The notes beneath the pieces are model-generated. The model was given only the letters and a program-made list of their open reading frames with translations. It had not been told where the DNA came from and did not search any database. Positions 53,970 to 60,820 of a stretch of DNA of 60,820 nucleotides are shown piece by piece (the stretch's first letter is position 1; each line of letters starts with the position of its first letter). The DNA is taken from assembly GCA_913049815.1 (NCBI GenBank), contig CAJWYI010000002.1:1-60820 (forward strand). Direction: 5' to 3'. The DNA comes from an uncultured Gammaproteobacteria bacterium. GTDB lineage: Bacteria > Pseudomonadota > Gammaproteobacteria > Pseudomonadales > Azotimanducaceae. The position numbers and the translations under genes were made by a program.

Positions 53970-55013
53970 TCAACGTCCCTCGGGATCGGATAATGGCCGA
54001 CCATCGTCACCTAACGGCAAGCATCGAATCCGATGGTTATCAGAATCACCTATCCATAACCGGTTCTGCGCATCTACGTGCACACCGTGAGGCCGAGCCA
54101 GGCCACACGTTGCTGGATCGCCATCTGGACCATCATGTTGGGTGCCGTCGCCCAATACCGTATCGATCGTGCCATCCGGGAAAACACATCGAACAGTGTG
54201 GCTCTCAGTATCCGCAAGGTAAATACACCCATTCTCAGCAACAGCCAGCCCTTTTGGGCCCGCAAGCCTGGCGGCGGTCGCCGGCCCACGATCGCCTTCA
54301 TAGCCAAACTTGCCCGTACCCGCCAGATGCGCGACATGGCCGTCGGTTATCCGATACAACGCATTCCCCTCCCGCAACGCAAGAATCATAGATCCATCTT
54401 TATCAAATACCATCGTTCGCGGACCGTACAAGTCCACCTCACCGATGGCGCTTCCATCCGACGTCATGCCTTTCTTACCCGACCCACCCCACGTTTCAAT
54501 TAGATCCGTATCGGGGTCGTATCGCCTAATTCTGTGGTTGCCAATGTCTGCAATGTACAGTTTGCCGTCCGGCCCAAATGCGATGCTATGAGGTTGGCAC
54601 AGTTGCGCTTTTCTTGCATCGTCACCGTCGCCTGAGAAACCTGCCCGACCGCTACCCACAACCGTTTCTATGATGCCGCTCGTAGCATCGACCTTTCTAA
54701 CCACATGCGCCTTCATGTCCACGAACCATAGATTGCCCTCACGATCGAAACATAGCTCATAGGGTTCGGTAATGGCCGCGTCTTCTGCGACGCCACCGCT
54801 GCCATCGTTGCCCGCCATATCGCGCCCAACAACTTTCTCGCTAAGGCCATCGATGAATCGACAAATCTTGTGATTCCCAAGATCGCAGTAATAGAGCGCT
54901 CCATCAGGCCCCGTTGCCAACCCGAACGGTTCTGATGTCAACGGTCTGCCGTCAGCTTGGTGGCTTCCTCTTTCACCGTTACCAATCAACGTGTATACAT
55001 GACCTGTACTCAT
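53970..55013 (-). CDS. NHL-repeat beta-propeller protein
   Basis: 347 aa with about six NHL repeats: PFGLATGPDGALYYCDLGNHKICRF, PYELCFDREGNLWFVDMKAHVVRKV, PHSIAFGPDGKLYIADIGNHRIRRY, PKGLAVAENGCIYLADTESHTVRCV and PHGVHVDAQNRLWIGDSDNHRIRCL. No signal peptide from ATG 55013, which has AGGAGA in front; an upstream in-frame start lacks a site. NHL propellers include lyases and lactonases as well as binding proteins; no catalytic residue can be assigned. Divergent from the kinase/enolase-like pair. Confidence 0.87.
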   Translation of the reverse strand: MSTGHVYTLIGNGERGSHQADGRPLTSEPFGLATGPDGALYYCDLGNHKICRFIDGLSEKVVGRDMAGNDGSGGVAEDAAITEPYELCFDREGNLWFVDMKAHVVRKVDATSGIIETVVGSGRAGFSGDGDDARKAQLCQPHSIAFGPDGKLYIADIGNHRIRRYDPDTDLIETWGGSGKKGMTSDGSAIGEVDLYGPRTMVFDKDGSMILALREGNALYRITDGHVAHLAGTGKFGYEGDRGPATAARLAGPKGLAVAENGCIYLADTESHTVRCVFPDGTIDTVLGDGTQHDGPDGDPATCGLARPHGVHVDAQNRLWIGDSDNHRIRCLPLGDDGRPLSDPEGR

Positions 55014-55288
55014 AAGATCTCCTGCACGCATCAACATCGACGCGAGAGCATTCTCGCTCGCATGACATATGGAGTCATCAGTTGACATCAATGGTAAGGG
55101 AACATGCATTACAACCTCACTCGATCGACTCAGCAACTCGTACTACTGATTTCCAGCGCATTTCTGCGGACTCACTCAGTCTTGGCTGGAACACCAGACT
55201 TGCGGTGTTATCGACCCGCCATGCTCGAGGATCTATCGGAACCGCCCCACATCCAACGTGAGGTACGGATTCTCTCCGACCGCTGAAC

Positions 55289-56293
55289 GTGGATATCGAA
55301 GAGCACCCGCAGCTTGTCAAATGGCTTCGGTCGCGTTCGTTGATTGACGACCACGCACCAGATTGTGAGAACCTGACTGGCGGTGTTTCCAACAAAACGG
55401 TACTTGTGACATCATCGTCAGGATCAGTCGTCGTCAAACAAGCGTTATCAGAATTGCGCGTGGCCACTAGCTGGACCTGCAGTCCTGAGCGTATTCATCG
55501 GGAGGGTCTGGGGCTACGTGTGCTCAAGTCGGTTTTACCGTCCGGTGCAACACCCAACTGGCTGGCGGAGGACGAGACGGACCATATCCTCGTAATGTCA
55601 GCCATTCCCAAACCACACGTCAACTGGAAATCGCTACTATTTACGGGACAAAGCGAGACTGGTCAGATCGATCAGTTCGCTGCCTTGCTTGCTGCAATTC
55701 ATACAGCCCCCATTACGGAGGCCATGGCACCGTTTCGCGATACACAGTTTTTCGAAGACCTACGGCTCTCACCCTACTACGGATATACGGCTTCCCGGGT
55801 CGCTGAATCAGCCACGTTCCTCCACGATCTGACTGAAGAGACTCGGCAGCAGACGGATCATCTTGTCCATGGTGACTACAGCCCGAAAAACGTCCTGGTC
55901 CACAATGGCCAACTCATTCTGCTCGATCACGAGGTGATGCATGTCGGTGATCCTGCTTTTGACGTCGGATTTGCTATGACCCACCTACTCAGCAAAGCGC
56001 ACCACCTGACGCCACATCGACGGATATTCGTTAACGCGGCACACCAGTTTTGGTCGCGATACGCTACCCAAACCGACGCTGACCGAGATCTGGCAGAACG
56101 CGCGGCACGACATACCCTCGCTTGTCTGCTCGCCCGCGTGTCAGGTCAATCGCCCCTAGAGTATCTAAGCGCACAAGAGCAGCAGCGGCAAAAGGCAGTC
56201 TGTCTTGAAATCATGCAAGCATCGGCCGTAACGCACATGGACGTAACAATGGTTATCGAATGGTTCATCAAAGGGCTTGGAGGAACCTCATGA
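55289..56293 (+). CDS. APH/methylthioribose-kinase-like phosphotransferase
   Basis: 334 aa. Nucleotide loop GGVSNKTVLV near residue 31, Lys50 (VVVKQAL), the catalytic loop HGDYSPKNVLV near residue 193, and the metal-binding LLDHEVMHVGDPAFDVGF. It belongs to the APH (aminoglycoside/choline/methylthioribose kinase) fold. The stop overlaps the start of an enolase paralogue (ATGA), so the two are translationally coupled, and the kinase most likely makes the phosphorylated substrate for it. GTG 55289 is the start; no strong ribosome site. Alternative: a resistance-type phosphotransferase, less likely here. Confidence 0.85.
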   Translation: MDIEEHPQLVKWLRSRSLIDDHAPDCENLTGGVSNKTVLVTSSSGSVVVKQALSELRVATSWTCSPERIHREGLGLRVLKSVLPSGATPNWLAEDETDHILVMSAIPKPHVNWKSLLFTGQSETGQIDQFAALLAAIHTAPITEAMAPFRDTQFFEDLRLSPYYGYTASRVAESATFLHDLTEETRQQTDHLVHGDYSPKNVLVHNGQLILLDHEVMHVGDPAFDVGFAMTHLLSKAHHLTPHRRIFVNAAHQFWSRYATQTDADRDLAERAARHTLACLLARVSGQSPLEYLSAQEQQRQKAVCLEIMQASAVTHMDVTMVIEWFIKGLGGTS

Positions 56294-57552
56294 AGATTTC
56301 AGAGCTGTCTGCCCTGGAAATTCTGGATAGTCGGGGACGCCCAACCCTAGAAGTCAGTTGTATGTTCGACAGCGGTCACGAGGGTTACGCTCAGGTACCT
56401 TCCGGGGCATCCACGGGGCGTGCGGAAGCTTATGAACTGCGTGACAACGACCCAAAACGCTATCGCGGGCTGGGCTGTCTCAAAGCTGTGGCTCATGTGA
56501 AAGGAGAATTTCGAAACCAGCTAGTAGGTGAATCGTTCAGTGATCAGGCGACGCTCGATCAACGATTACTCGATATCGATGGCACCCACAACAAGTCACG
56601 GTTGGGGGCGAATACGATTCTCGGAATCTCGCTCGCATTTGCGAGAGCTTCCGCCGCTGCCCACAAACAAGCACTCTACGAATACTTCGCCACACTGAAC
56701 GGTCAATCGATCACTACGCTTCCACGGCTCATGGTCAATCTCTTCAGCGGTGGTAAACACGCCGGCGGACAGGTCGCGCTGCAGGACGTGTTGGTAGTAC
56801 CAGGCGGTGCGGCCAGCATCCATAGAAGCCTGCAGGATGTTGTTGCAGTCTACAATACAGCAACGGATCAGATGCTCGAAGACTATGAGATGCGAAAGCT
56901 CACCGCGGATGAGGGCGGTCTGGCGCCGGCATTCCCGAATATTGATGCCATGTTCAAAGGCGCGATTCGGGCCATAAACGTCGCAGGGCTGTCCGGCGAC
57001 GTACAGCTGGCACTTGATGTGGCTGCTTCACATTTCTATTCAGATGCCGGATACATCTTAAACGGCAGAGATTCGATTAATGCCACCGAGATGATCGAAA
57101 CAATGGGCGCATGGGCGCACCAGTACCCAATCGTCAGTATCGAGGACGGACTAGCCGAAGATGACTGGTCGCACTGGCCGCAACTGACAGCAACGCTCGG
57201 AGAACGTTGCCTGACCCTTGGCGATGATCTGCTTTGTACGAATCCTGAGAGAATCCAGAAAGCGATCGACATAAAAGCCTGCAACGCGCTACTGCTAAAG
57301 GTGAATCAGATCGGTACGCTCACAGAGGCTCTGCAAGCATTGAAGCTAGCGCGACGTGCTGGATGGCATGTCACCATCAGTGCACGTAGCGGTGAGACAG
57401 AAGACAATTGGCTCGCGGATCTTGCTGTTGGATGGAGTGCAGATCAGATCAAGGTGGGATCGATCAATCAGTCGGAGCGTCTGGCAAAGTACAACCGGCT
57501 GCTTGCGATTGAACGCGACTTGGAACGAGGTGTGGTGTCGTGGCCAGCTTAG
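56290..57552 (+). CDS. Enolase paralogue lacking the catalytic His
   Basis: 420 aa, the enolase fold over the full length: SALEILDSRGRPTLEV, GASTGRAEAYELRD, GGKHAGG, ADEGGLAP, SIEDGLAEDDW and GDDLLCTN. Magnesium ligands are kept (D243, E285, D312), as are catalytic Lys337 (LLLKVNQIG), E208, His157 and Lys388. Changed are yeast-E168 -> Asp166 (LQDVLV) and catalytic His373 -> Ala365 (SARSGETED, normally SHRSGETED). So it is unlikely to be the glycolytic enolase. Coupled to the kinase gene, overlap 4 bases. Compare the enolase-like CPEP synthase of bialaphos synthesis for precedent. Substrate unknown. Confidence 0.88.
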   Translation: MKISELSALEILDSRGRPTLEVSCMFDSGHEGYAQVPSGASTGRAEAYELRDNDPKRYRGLGCLKAVAHVKGEFRNQLVGESFSDQATLDQRLLDIDGTHNKSRLGANTILGISLAFARASAAAHKQALYEYFATLNGQSITTLPRLMVNLFSGGKHAGGQVALQDVLVVPGGAASIHRSLQDVVAVYNTATDQMLEDYEMRKLTADEGGLAPAFPNIDAMFKGAIRAINVAGLSGDVQLALDVAASHFYSDAGYILNGRDSINATEMIETMGAWAHQYPIVSIEDGLAEDDWSHWPQLTATLGERCLTLGDDLLCTNPERIQKAIDIKACNALLLKVNQIGTLTEALQALKLARRAGWHVTISARSGETEDNWLADLAVGWSADQIKVGSINQSERLAKYNRLLAIERDLERGVVSWPA

Positions 57553-57763
57553 CACTGAACGGACACATCGATGAACGCCGCATGGCGGACCTCTACTGAT
57601 GACCCACGTTGGAAGGCACTCAGCGGAAAAAAGTATTCAGACAGTCTACTCAACCGCAAGATCACCAATGTCGCGTTGCGCCTGCTTCCCATGAGCCACC
57701 TGTGACATAGACACAACAATGACGTGCTAGGATGCTGAGACTTCTCAGCTAACGAGCTCTGAT

Positions 57764-58570
57764 ATGAGTGCTGTACTGACTGAAAATACGGTAACGAAGG
57801 CCAGTGTTGCCATGGGCGCGCGGGTCGAAGGCCTGAACCTGACACGGGAAATGACAGGTGAGGCTGTCGAGCATCTGCGTTCATTGATAAATGAACATCA
57901 TCTCCTGGTTTTACCGGACCAGAATCTTGAGGCACTGGAACTGGAACGTTTCGGCCGCCTCTGGGGTGACCTGCTCACACATCCTTCGACACAACACCGG
58001 GACACGCCTCACGTTCAGTGGATTGCGGGCAAGGATCGTATGTTCAAGTTTTTCCCAGGCACATTCCCTGGTTTTGATGGTTGGCATTCCGATATGACCT
58101 GGCATTCAACGCCCCCGATCTACACCGGTCTTCATGCACGCCGCATGCCGAAGTCCGGCGGCAATACTGCTTTTGCTAATCAGCATCTCGCTTACGAAAT
58201 GTTGAGCGATGAGATGAAGACACGCCTCAATGGTCTAGAGGCATTCCACACAGGCAAGGTGTTCGGACCCGATGTTGAAGATTCCACCCACCCTGTCATA
58301 CGTACCCATGATGACACCGGAAGGAAAGCACTGTTCGTGAATGCTAATTTCACGAAACAGATCATCGGGATGTCTGACACCGAGAGCCAGCTGCTGCTGT
58401 TTGAATTGTTTGCACACTCGGTACGACCAGAGTTCACGTATCGACACCAGTGGGCAGTGAATGACCTGGTTCTATGGGACAACCGGTCAGTCATGCATTA
58501 CGCGATCCAGGACTATGCAGAAAGTCGCGTCATGCACCGCATTGTCGTCAAGGGCGGTGTACCCCGCTGA
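57764..58570 (+). CDS. TauD/TfdA-family dioxygenase
   Basis: 268 aa Fe(II)/2-oxoglutarate oxygenase of the TauD/TfdA type. HSD near residue 107 (GWHSDMTWHSTPP) gives two iron ligands, the distal His is in RVMHRIVVKG (~ residue 260), and 2-oxoglutarate is held by the nearby Arg. DLVLWDNRSVMHYAIQDY is the standard C-terminal block. 211 bases after the enolase-like gene on the same strand, perhaps its own promoter. Substrate may be a sulfonate, a phenoxy acid, a phosphonate or another acid. Confidence 0.9.
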   Translation: MSAVLTENTVTKASVAMGARVEGLNLTREMTGEAVEHLRSLINEHHLLVLPDQNLEALELERFGRLWGDLLTHPSTQHRDTPHVQWIAGKDRMFKFFPGTFPGFDGWHSDMTWHSTPPIYTGLHARRMPKSGGNTAFANQHLAYEMLSDEMKTRLNGLEAFHTGKVFGPDVEDSTHPVIRTHDDTGRKALFVNANFTKQIIGMSDTESQLLLFELFAHSVRPEFTYRHQWAVNDLVLWDNRSVMHYAIQDYAESRVMHRIVVKGGVPR

Positions 58571-58965
58571 TATCTTAGGTTCCTGTCGACGGATCAACCC
58601 AGTCGAGCAGCATTGATCTCTGCCCTCACCAGTTCCTGAACCTGCCTTTCGTATTCAGCACGACACGACTTAAAGCGATCAAACTGGAACTTGATCGACA
58701 CGCACGCGGCCGCTGCTTCCATCATGGTCAGGCGGGATCTCCAACCCGCACAGGAACAGGTAACTACCTCGTCTTCGGGGATCGAAGCGGTCAACTTCAC
58801 GAGCCTCACTGTCGTTAAGGTTCAGATGACTATATGCGGGCATCAGGTCTGATTCCGTTTCACCAGAACTATTTGGTCAGCAACCCCTCAATGCAGTCTC
58901 GATCACCGTTGCAACGGTGGGCCGCGTCTTGAGACTCATAATCCGGATGGGTCTCGCCATCGAAC
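58571..58965. other. Intergenic region with small open frames
   Basis: 395 bases after TauD, before the convergent aldo/keto reductase gene. A minus-strand open frame at 58594-58809 (GTG start, 71 codons, with CSCAGW and a helical ending) looks mildly protein-like, and so does a short reading HRCNGDRDCIEGLLTK at about 58873-58920 in another frame. Both lack ribosome sites. They may be pieces of one decayed gene. Confidence 0.35.
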
Positions 58966-60156
58966 TCAGCTGTCGCTGCGCAGGTCCGTCCTCAGAAGAT
59001 CGCCCTCATGATCCCAAACCGGTCCGGAGATCTCTCCGGTCTCCAGCTCCTTGTGGGCTTCCCACAGCAGCTGCGGGATATCGAGGTTCTCCGGGCAACG
59101 CGGTATGCAATCTCCACACTTCGTGCACTGGTCACCTTTCTGTCCGAGAATCCAGGCACCTCCGCTGCCCACTTTGGCGTACCGCCCCTGGGCATAGCCC
59201 GTCATATCAAACGCCTTGTCCATCTGGCGCCAGTTGAGCAGTCCTGGAATGTTGATGTTTTCGGGGCAGGGCAAACACTCATTGCAGACGGTGCAGAATT
59301 CAGCACCCAACTTATTGCGATACGCACCTTCAACCTGACCCAGGACCTGGTCAAAGACCGTTCGCTCAGGCCCAGTGCCATCGTAGTCCTGCGCGATCAG
59401 ATTCGCATCAATCTGTTGTGGAGAATTTGGTCCGAAAGATAGTGTGTGTACTTCCGGCTGATTCAGTAGCCACATGTGATTGAACGTCATTGGTGTGAGC
59501 GGCCGACACGCGCGACTCAGTGATTCTGTTGGATCCTGTAGCTTGCCCCCCTGGTTATTGGGACTGATGATGAACACCCCCATGTCCAGCTCAGCTGCGC
59601 GATCAACCACGTGACGAAGGCCCTGGTAGAAATAGTAGTAGTGCAGGTTGATGGACTCGAACTCATTTGTGTTCACCAGCTCCATTACTCCCTTGGGATA
59701 ACCATGGGTCGAGAAACCAAAGTGTCGCACGACACCTTCAGCCATCAGCTTGCGCACGTATCCGAGACAACCGCGTTCCGTCATCGCTGGTGCGACGGTC
59801 TCGTAACTGCCCGGCCCATGGAAGTCGAGGTTGTCCAGGTAATCGATGCCCAGATTTTTCATGGAAATGTCGAAGTTCCGTTTGAACTCATCCACATCAG
59901 AGGACGGTCCAATCTTCGTGGTGATGTAGAGCTCTTCCCTTGGCACTTTCTTCAGGATCTTCTTCAGCGCCTTGCCGACCCGTTCTTCCGAGTTCCCGTA
60001 GCCACGCGCGGTTTCCAGGTGGTTCACACCCAGTTCTACGGCCCGTTCAACGGTGCGGATAGCGTTGCTTTCTTTCGATTTTCCCGTGAATTGCATACAC
60101 CCCAGGGAGTACTGGGACAACATCATTTCGGTGCGGCCAAATCGGCGATATTTCAT
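58966..60156 (-). CDS. Aldo/keto reductase with two C-terminal 4Fe-4S motifs
   Basis: 396 aa. Residues 1-290 form the AKR barrel: YRRFGRTEMMLSQYSLG, VNHLETARGYGNSEERVG, YITTKIG, LDFHGPGS. The tetrad has Tyr53, Lys81 and a His, but the usual Asp is Glu48 (ETA not DTA). The C-terminus has two iron-sulphur motifs: CTVCNECLPCPENINIP and CTKCGDCIPRCPENLDIP. Such AKR-ferredoxin fusions are known in bacteria and archaea, but the function is unclear; electron transfer from NADPH to the clusters is plausible. Confidence 0.88.
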   Translation of the reverse strand: MKYRRFGRTEMMLSQYSLGCMQFTGKSKESNAIRTVERAVELGVNHLETARGYGNSEERVGKALKKILKKVPREELYITTKIGPSSDVDEFKRNFDISMKNLGIDYLDNLDFHGPGSYETVAPAMTERGCLGYVRKLMAEGVVRHFGFSTHGYPKGVMELVNTNEFESINLHYYYFYQGLRHVVDRAAELDMGVFIISPNNQGGKLQDPTESLSRACRPLTPMTFNHMWLLNQPEVHTLSFGPNSPQQIDANLIAQDYDGTGPERTVFDQVLGQVEGAYRNKLGAEFCTVCNECLPCPENINIPGLLNWRQMDKAFDMTGYAQGRYAKVGSGGAWILGQKGDQCTKCGDCIPRCPENLDIPQLLWEAHKELETGEISGPVWDHEGDLLRTDLRSDS

Positions 60157-60820
60157 GGGTGGTATTCCGCTGATCGGTCGCTTAATTAGGCCACGCTGGA
60201 CCGGTCCTATTCAAGCTATAGAGGAGTAACGAAACCTGTAATAGTGTGACTTTATTGATGAAACAGACTGCGTCGCACTGATCCGTGAGCGGGCACTCCG
60301 CAACGGTATCGTGCAGGTGGTAGAGGGGTAGTCTCGATTAACGCGCGGGGAAGTCGCCCGTCAACGGCAGTCGGAAGTTGCCACCGACCTCCCTGAAAAG
60401 GCCTTTCCATGAATCTTTGGGATAGTTGAGCTTATGCGGCAGTCTCGGCAGGTGCTGCCGAACCTCTCAGCCACCTGTCACCATCCCGATGGACGCAATG
60501 CCGTCCGGATATCGCCCGTGGAGATAGCGCGCCACCAAAAAAGGTTGTCGCCGCCAGGACTGAGGAATCGCTTCCTCGGCATGGCGCTAGATCGAGTTCT
60601 CACGAAATGACATGGCTGGATTCATTCCTTCATAGGTCCCGGCAGGATTGACCAATTGGATGTACGCTTGAGCATCGGCCAGGGATTCGACGTCAGTCGA
60701 TCCCTCGTTGGCGTCAGCAAAGGAACGTAGACATTCCATACATTACTTTATCGCGAGCACCGCACATCGATAATACGTGAATGTTTCGGATCACATCGGT
60801 CAAACAAATCGCAGCCCCTG
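60157..60820. other. End region without a clear gene
   Basis: 664 bases up to the end of the window. The only protein-like stretch is a 50-codon minus-strand ORF, listed separately. Elsewhere short frames such as CVALIRERALRNGIVQVVEG (plus strand, near 60270-60330) look like pieces of a decayed gene. Confidence 0.4.
60587..60739 (-). CDS. Small ORF, 50 aa, possible gene end fragment
   Basis: ATG 60739 to TAG 60587, acidic N-terminal half then YIQLVNPAGTYEGMNPAMSF and a short tail. The codon use and the conserved-looking ending suggest coding DNA, but an in-frame TAA lies two codons upstream and no ribosome site is seen. It may be the last part of a truncated protein. Family not recognised. 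Confidence 0.3.
   Translation of the reverse strand: MECLRSFADANEGSTDVESLADAQAYIQLVNPAGTYEGMNPAMSFRENSI

Noticed and set aside
53765-54010. 81-codon minus-strand ORF after the NHL gene
   Set aside because: No family, no clear ribosome site, overlaps the NHL gene end; mentioned only in the intergenic entry.
55289-57552. Methionine-salvage operon
   Set aside because: The kinase resembles methylthioribose kinase, but no mtnA, mtnB or mtnW-like (RuBisCO-like) gene is present and the second gene is enolase-like.

Overview
The window reads as chromosomal DNA of a heterotrophic, probably marine gammaproteobacterium. The evidence is a Zur-type regulator with gammaproteobacterial-style operators, a DUF3450 periplasmic protein, a purEK pair, and many genes for small organic substrates (PhyH/TauD oxygenases, a family III CoA-transferase, an SSF symporter, an unsaturated-uronide hydrolase-like gene). 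No rRNA, tRNA, CRISPR array, integrase or transposase gene was recognised. The taxon is inference; the gene families are direct readings.

Region 1 (24-3233): a membrane/spermidine-synthase fusion and a PHP-domain protein. Region 2 (3252-14459) is a zinc-homeostasis island. A divergent promoter region with two Zur-box-like palindromes separates zur-cobW(COG0523)-cysS on the minus strand from hisI-znuCBA-(102-aa protein)-cobW-WD40 on the plus strand; thrS lies convergently at the end. The set (importer, Zur, two COG0523 GTPases and extra copies of the zinc enzymes CysRS, ThrRS and HisI) fits a zinc-starvation regulon. The HisI has lost one zinc-binding cysteine. A 42-aa membrane ORF, a 102-aa protein and a WD40 protein are poorly explained members.

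Region 3 (14687-26564): an exported EEP-family phosphodiesterase, an iron alcohol dehydrogenase, an NTF2-like protein, two PhyH dioxygenases, an RND efflux pair, an LLM oxidoreductase, an SDR and a DUF2147 protein. Region 4 (27235-32076): an SSF symporter coupled to a carboxylesterase, with a strong hairpin at the 5' end, then purK-purE. Region 5 (32228-53456) is an accessory mosaic. It holds five more PhyH dioxygenases (one fused to an SCP2-like domain), two Gfo/Idh/MocA oxidoreductases, a TIR protein with a membrane anchor, a ferredoxin, a nitronate monooxygenase-like protein, an HMG-CoA-lyase-like enzyme, a double CoA-transferase, and a GH88/105-like hydrolase. It also holds several decayed genes: a LanC-like remnant, a half-length MDR dehydrogenase, and a gene split by an amber codon. 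Two kinds of intergenic inverted repeat occur here.

Region 6 (53970-60156): an NHL-repeat protein diverges from a translationally coupled pair, an APH/methylthioribose-kinase-like kinase and an enolase paralogue whose catalytic His is Ala. A TauD-type dioxygenase and an aldo/keto reductase carrying two 4Fe-4S motifs follow. The kinase/enolase-like pair is the best candidate in the window for an undescribed pathway. The last 660 bases hold only a 50-codon ORF.
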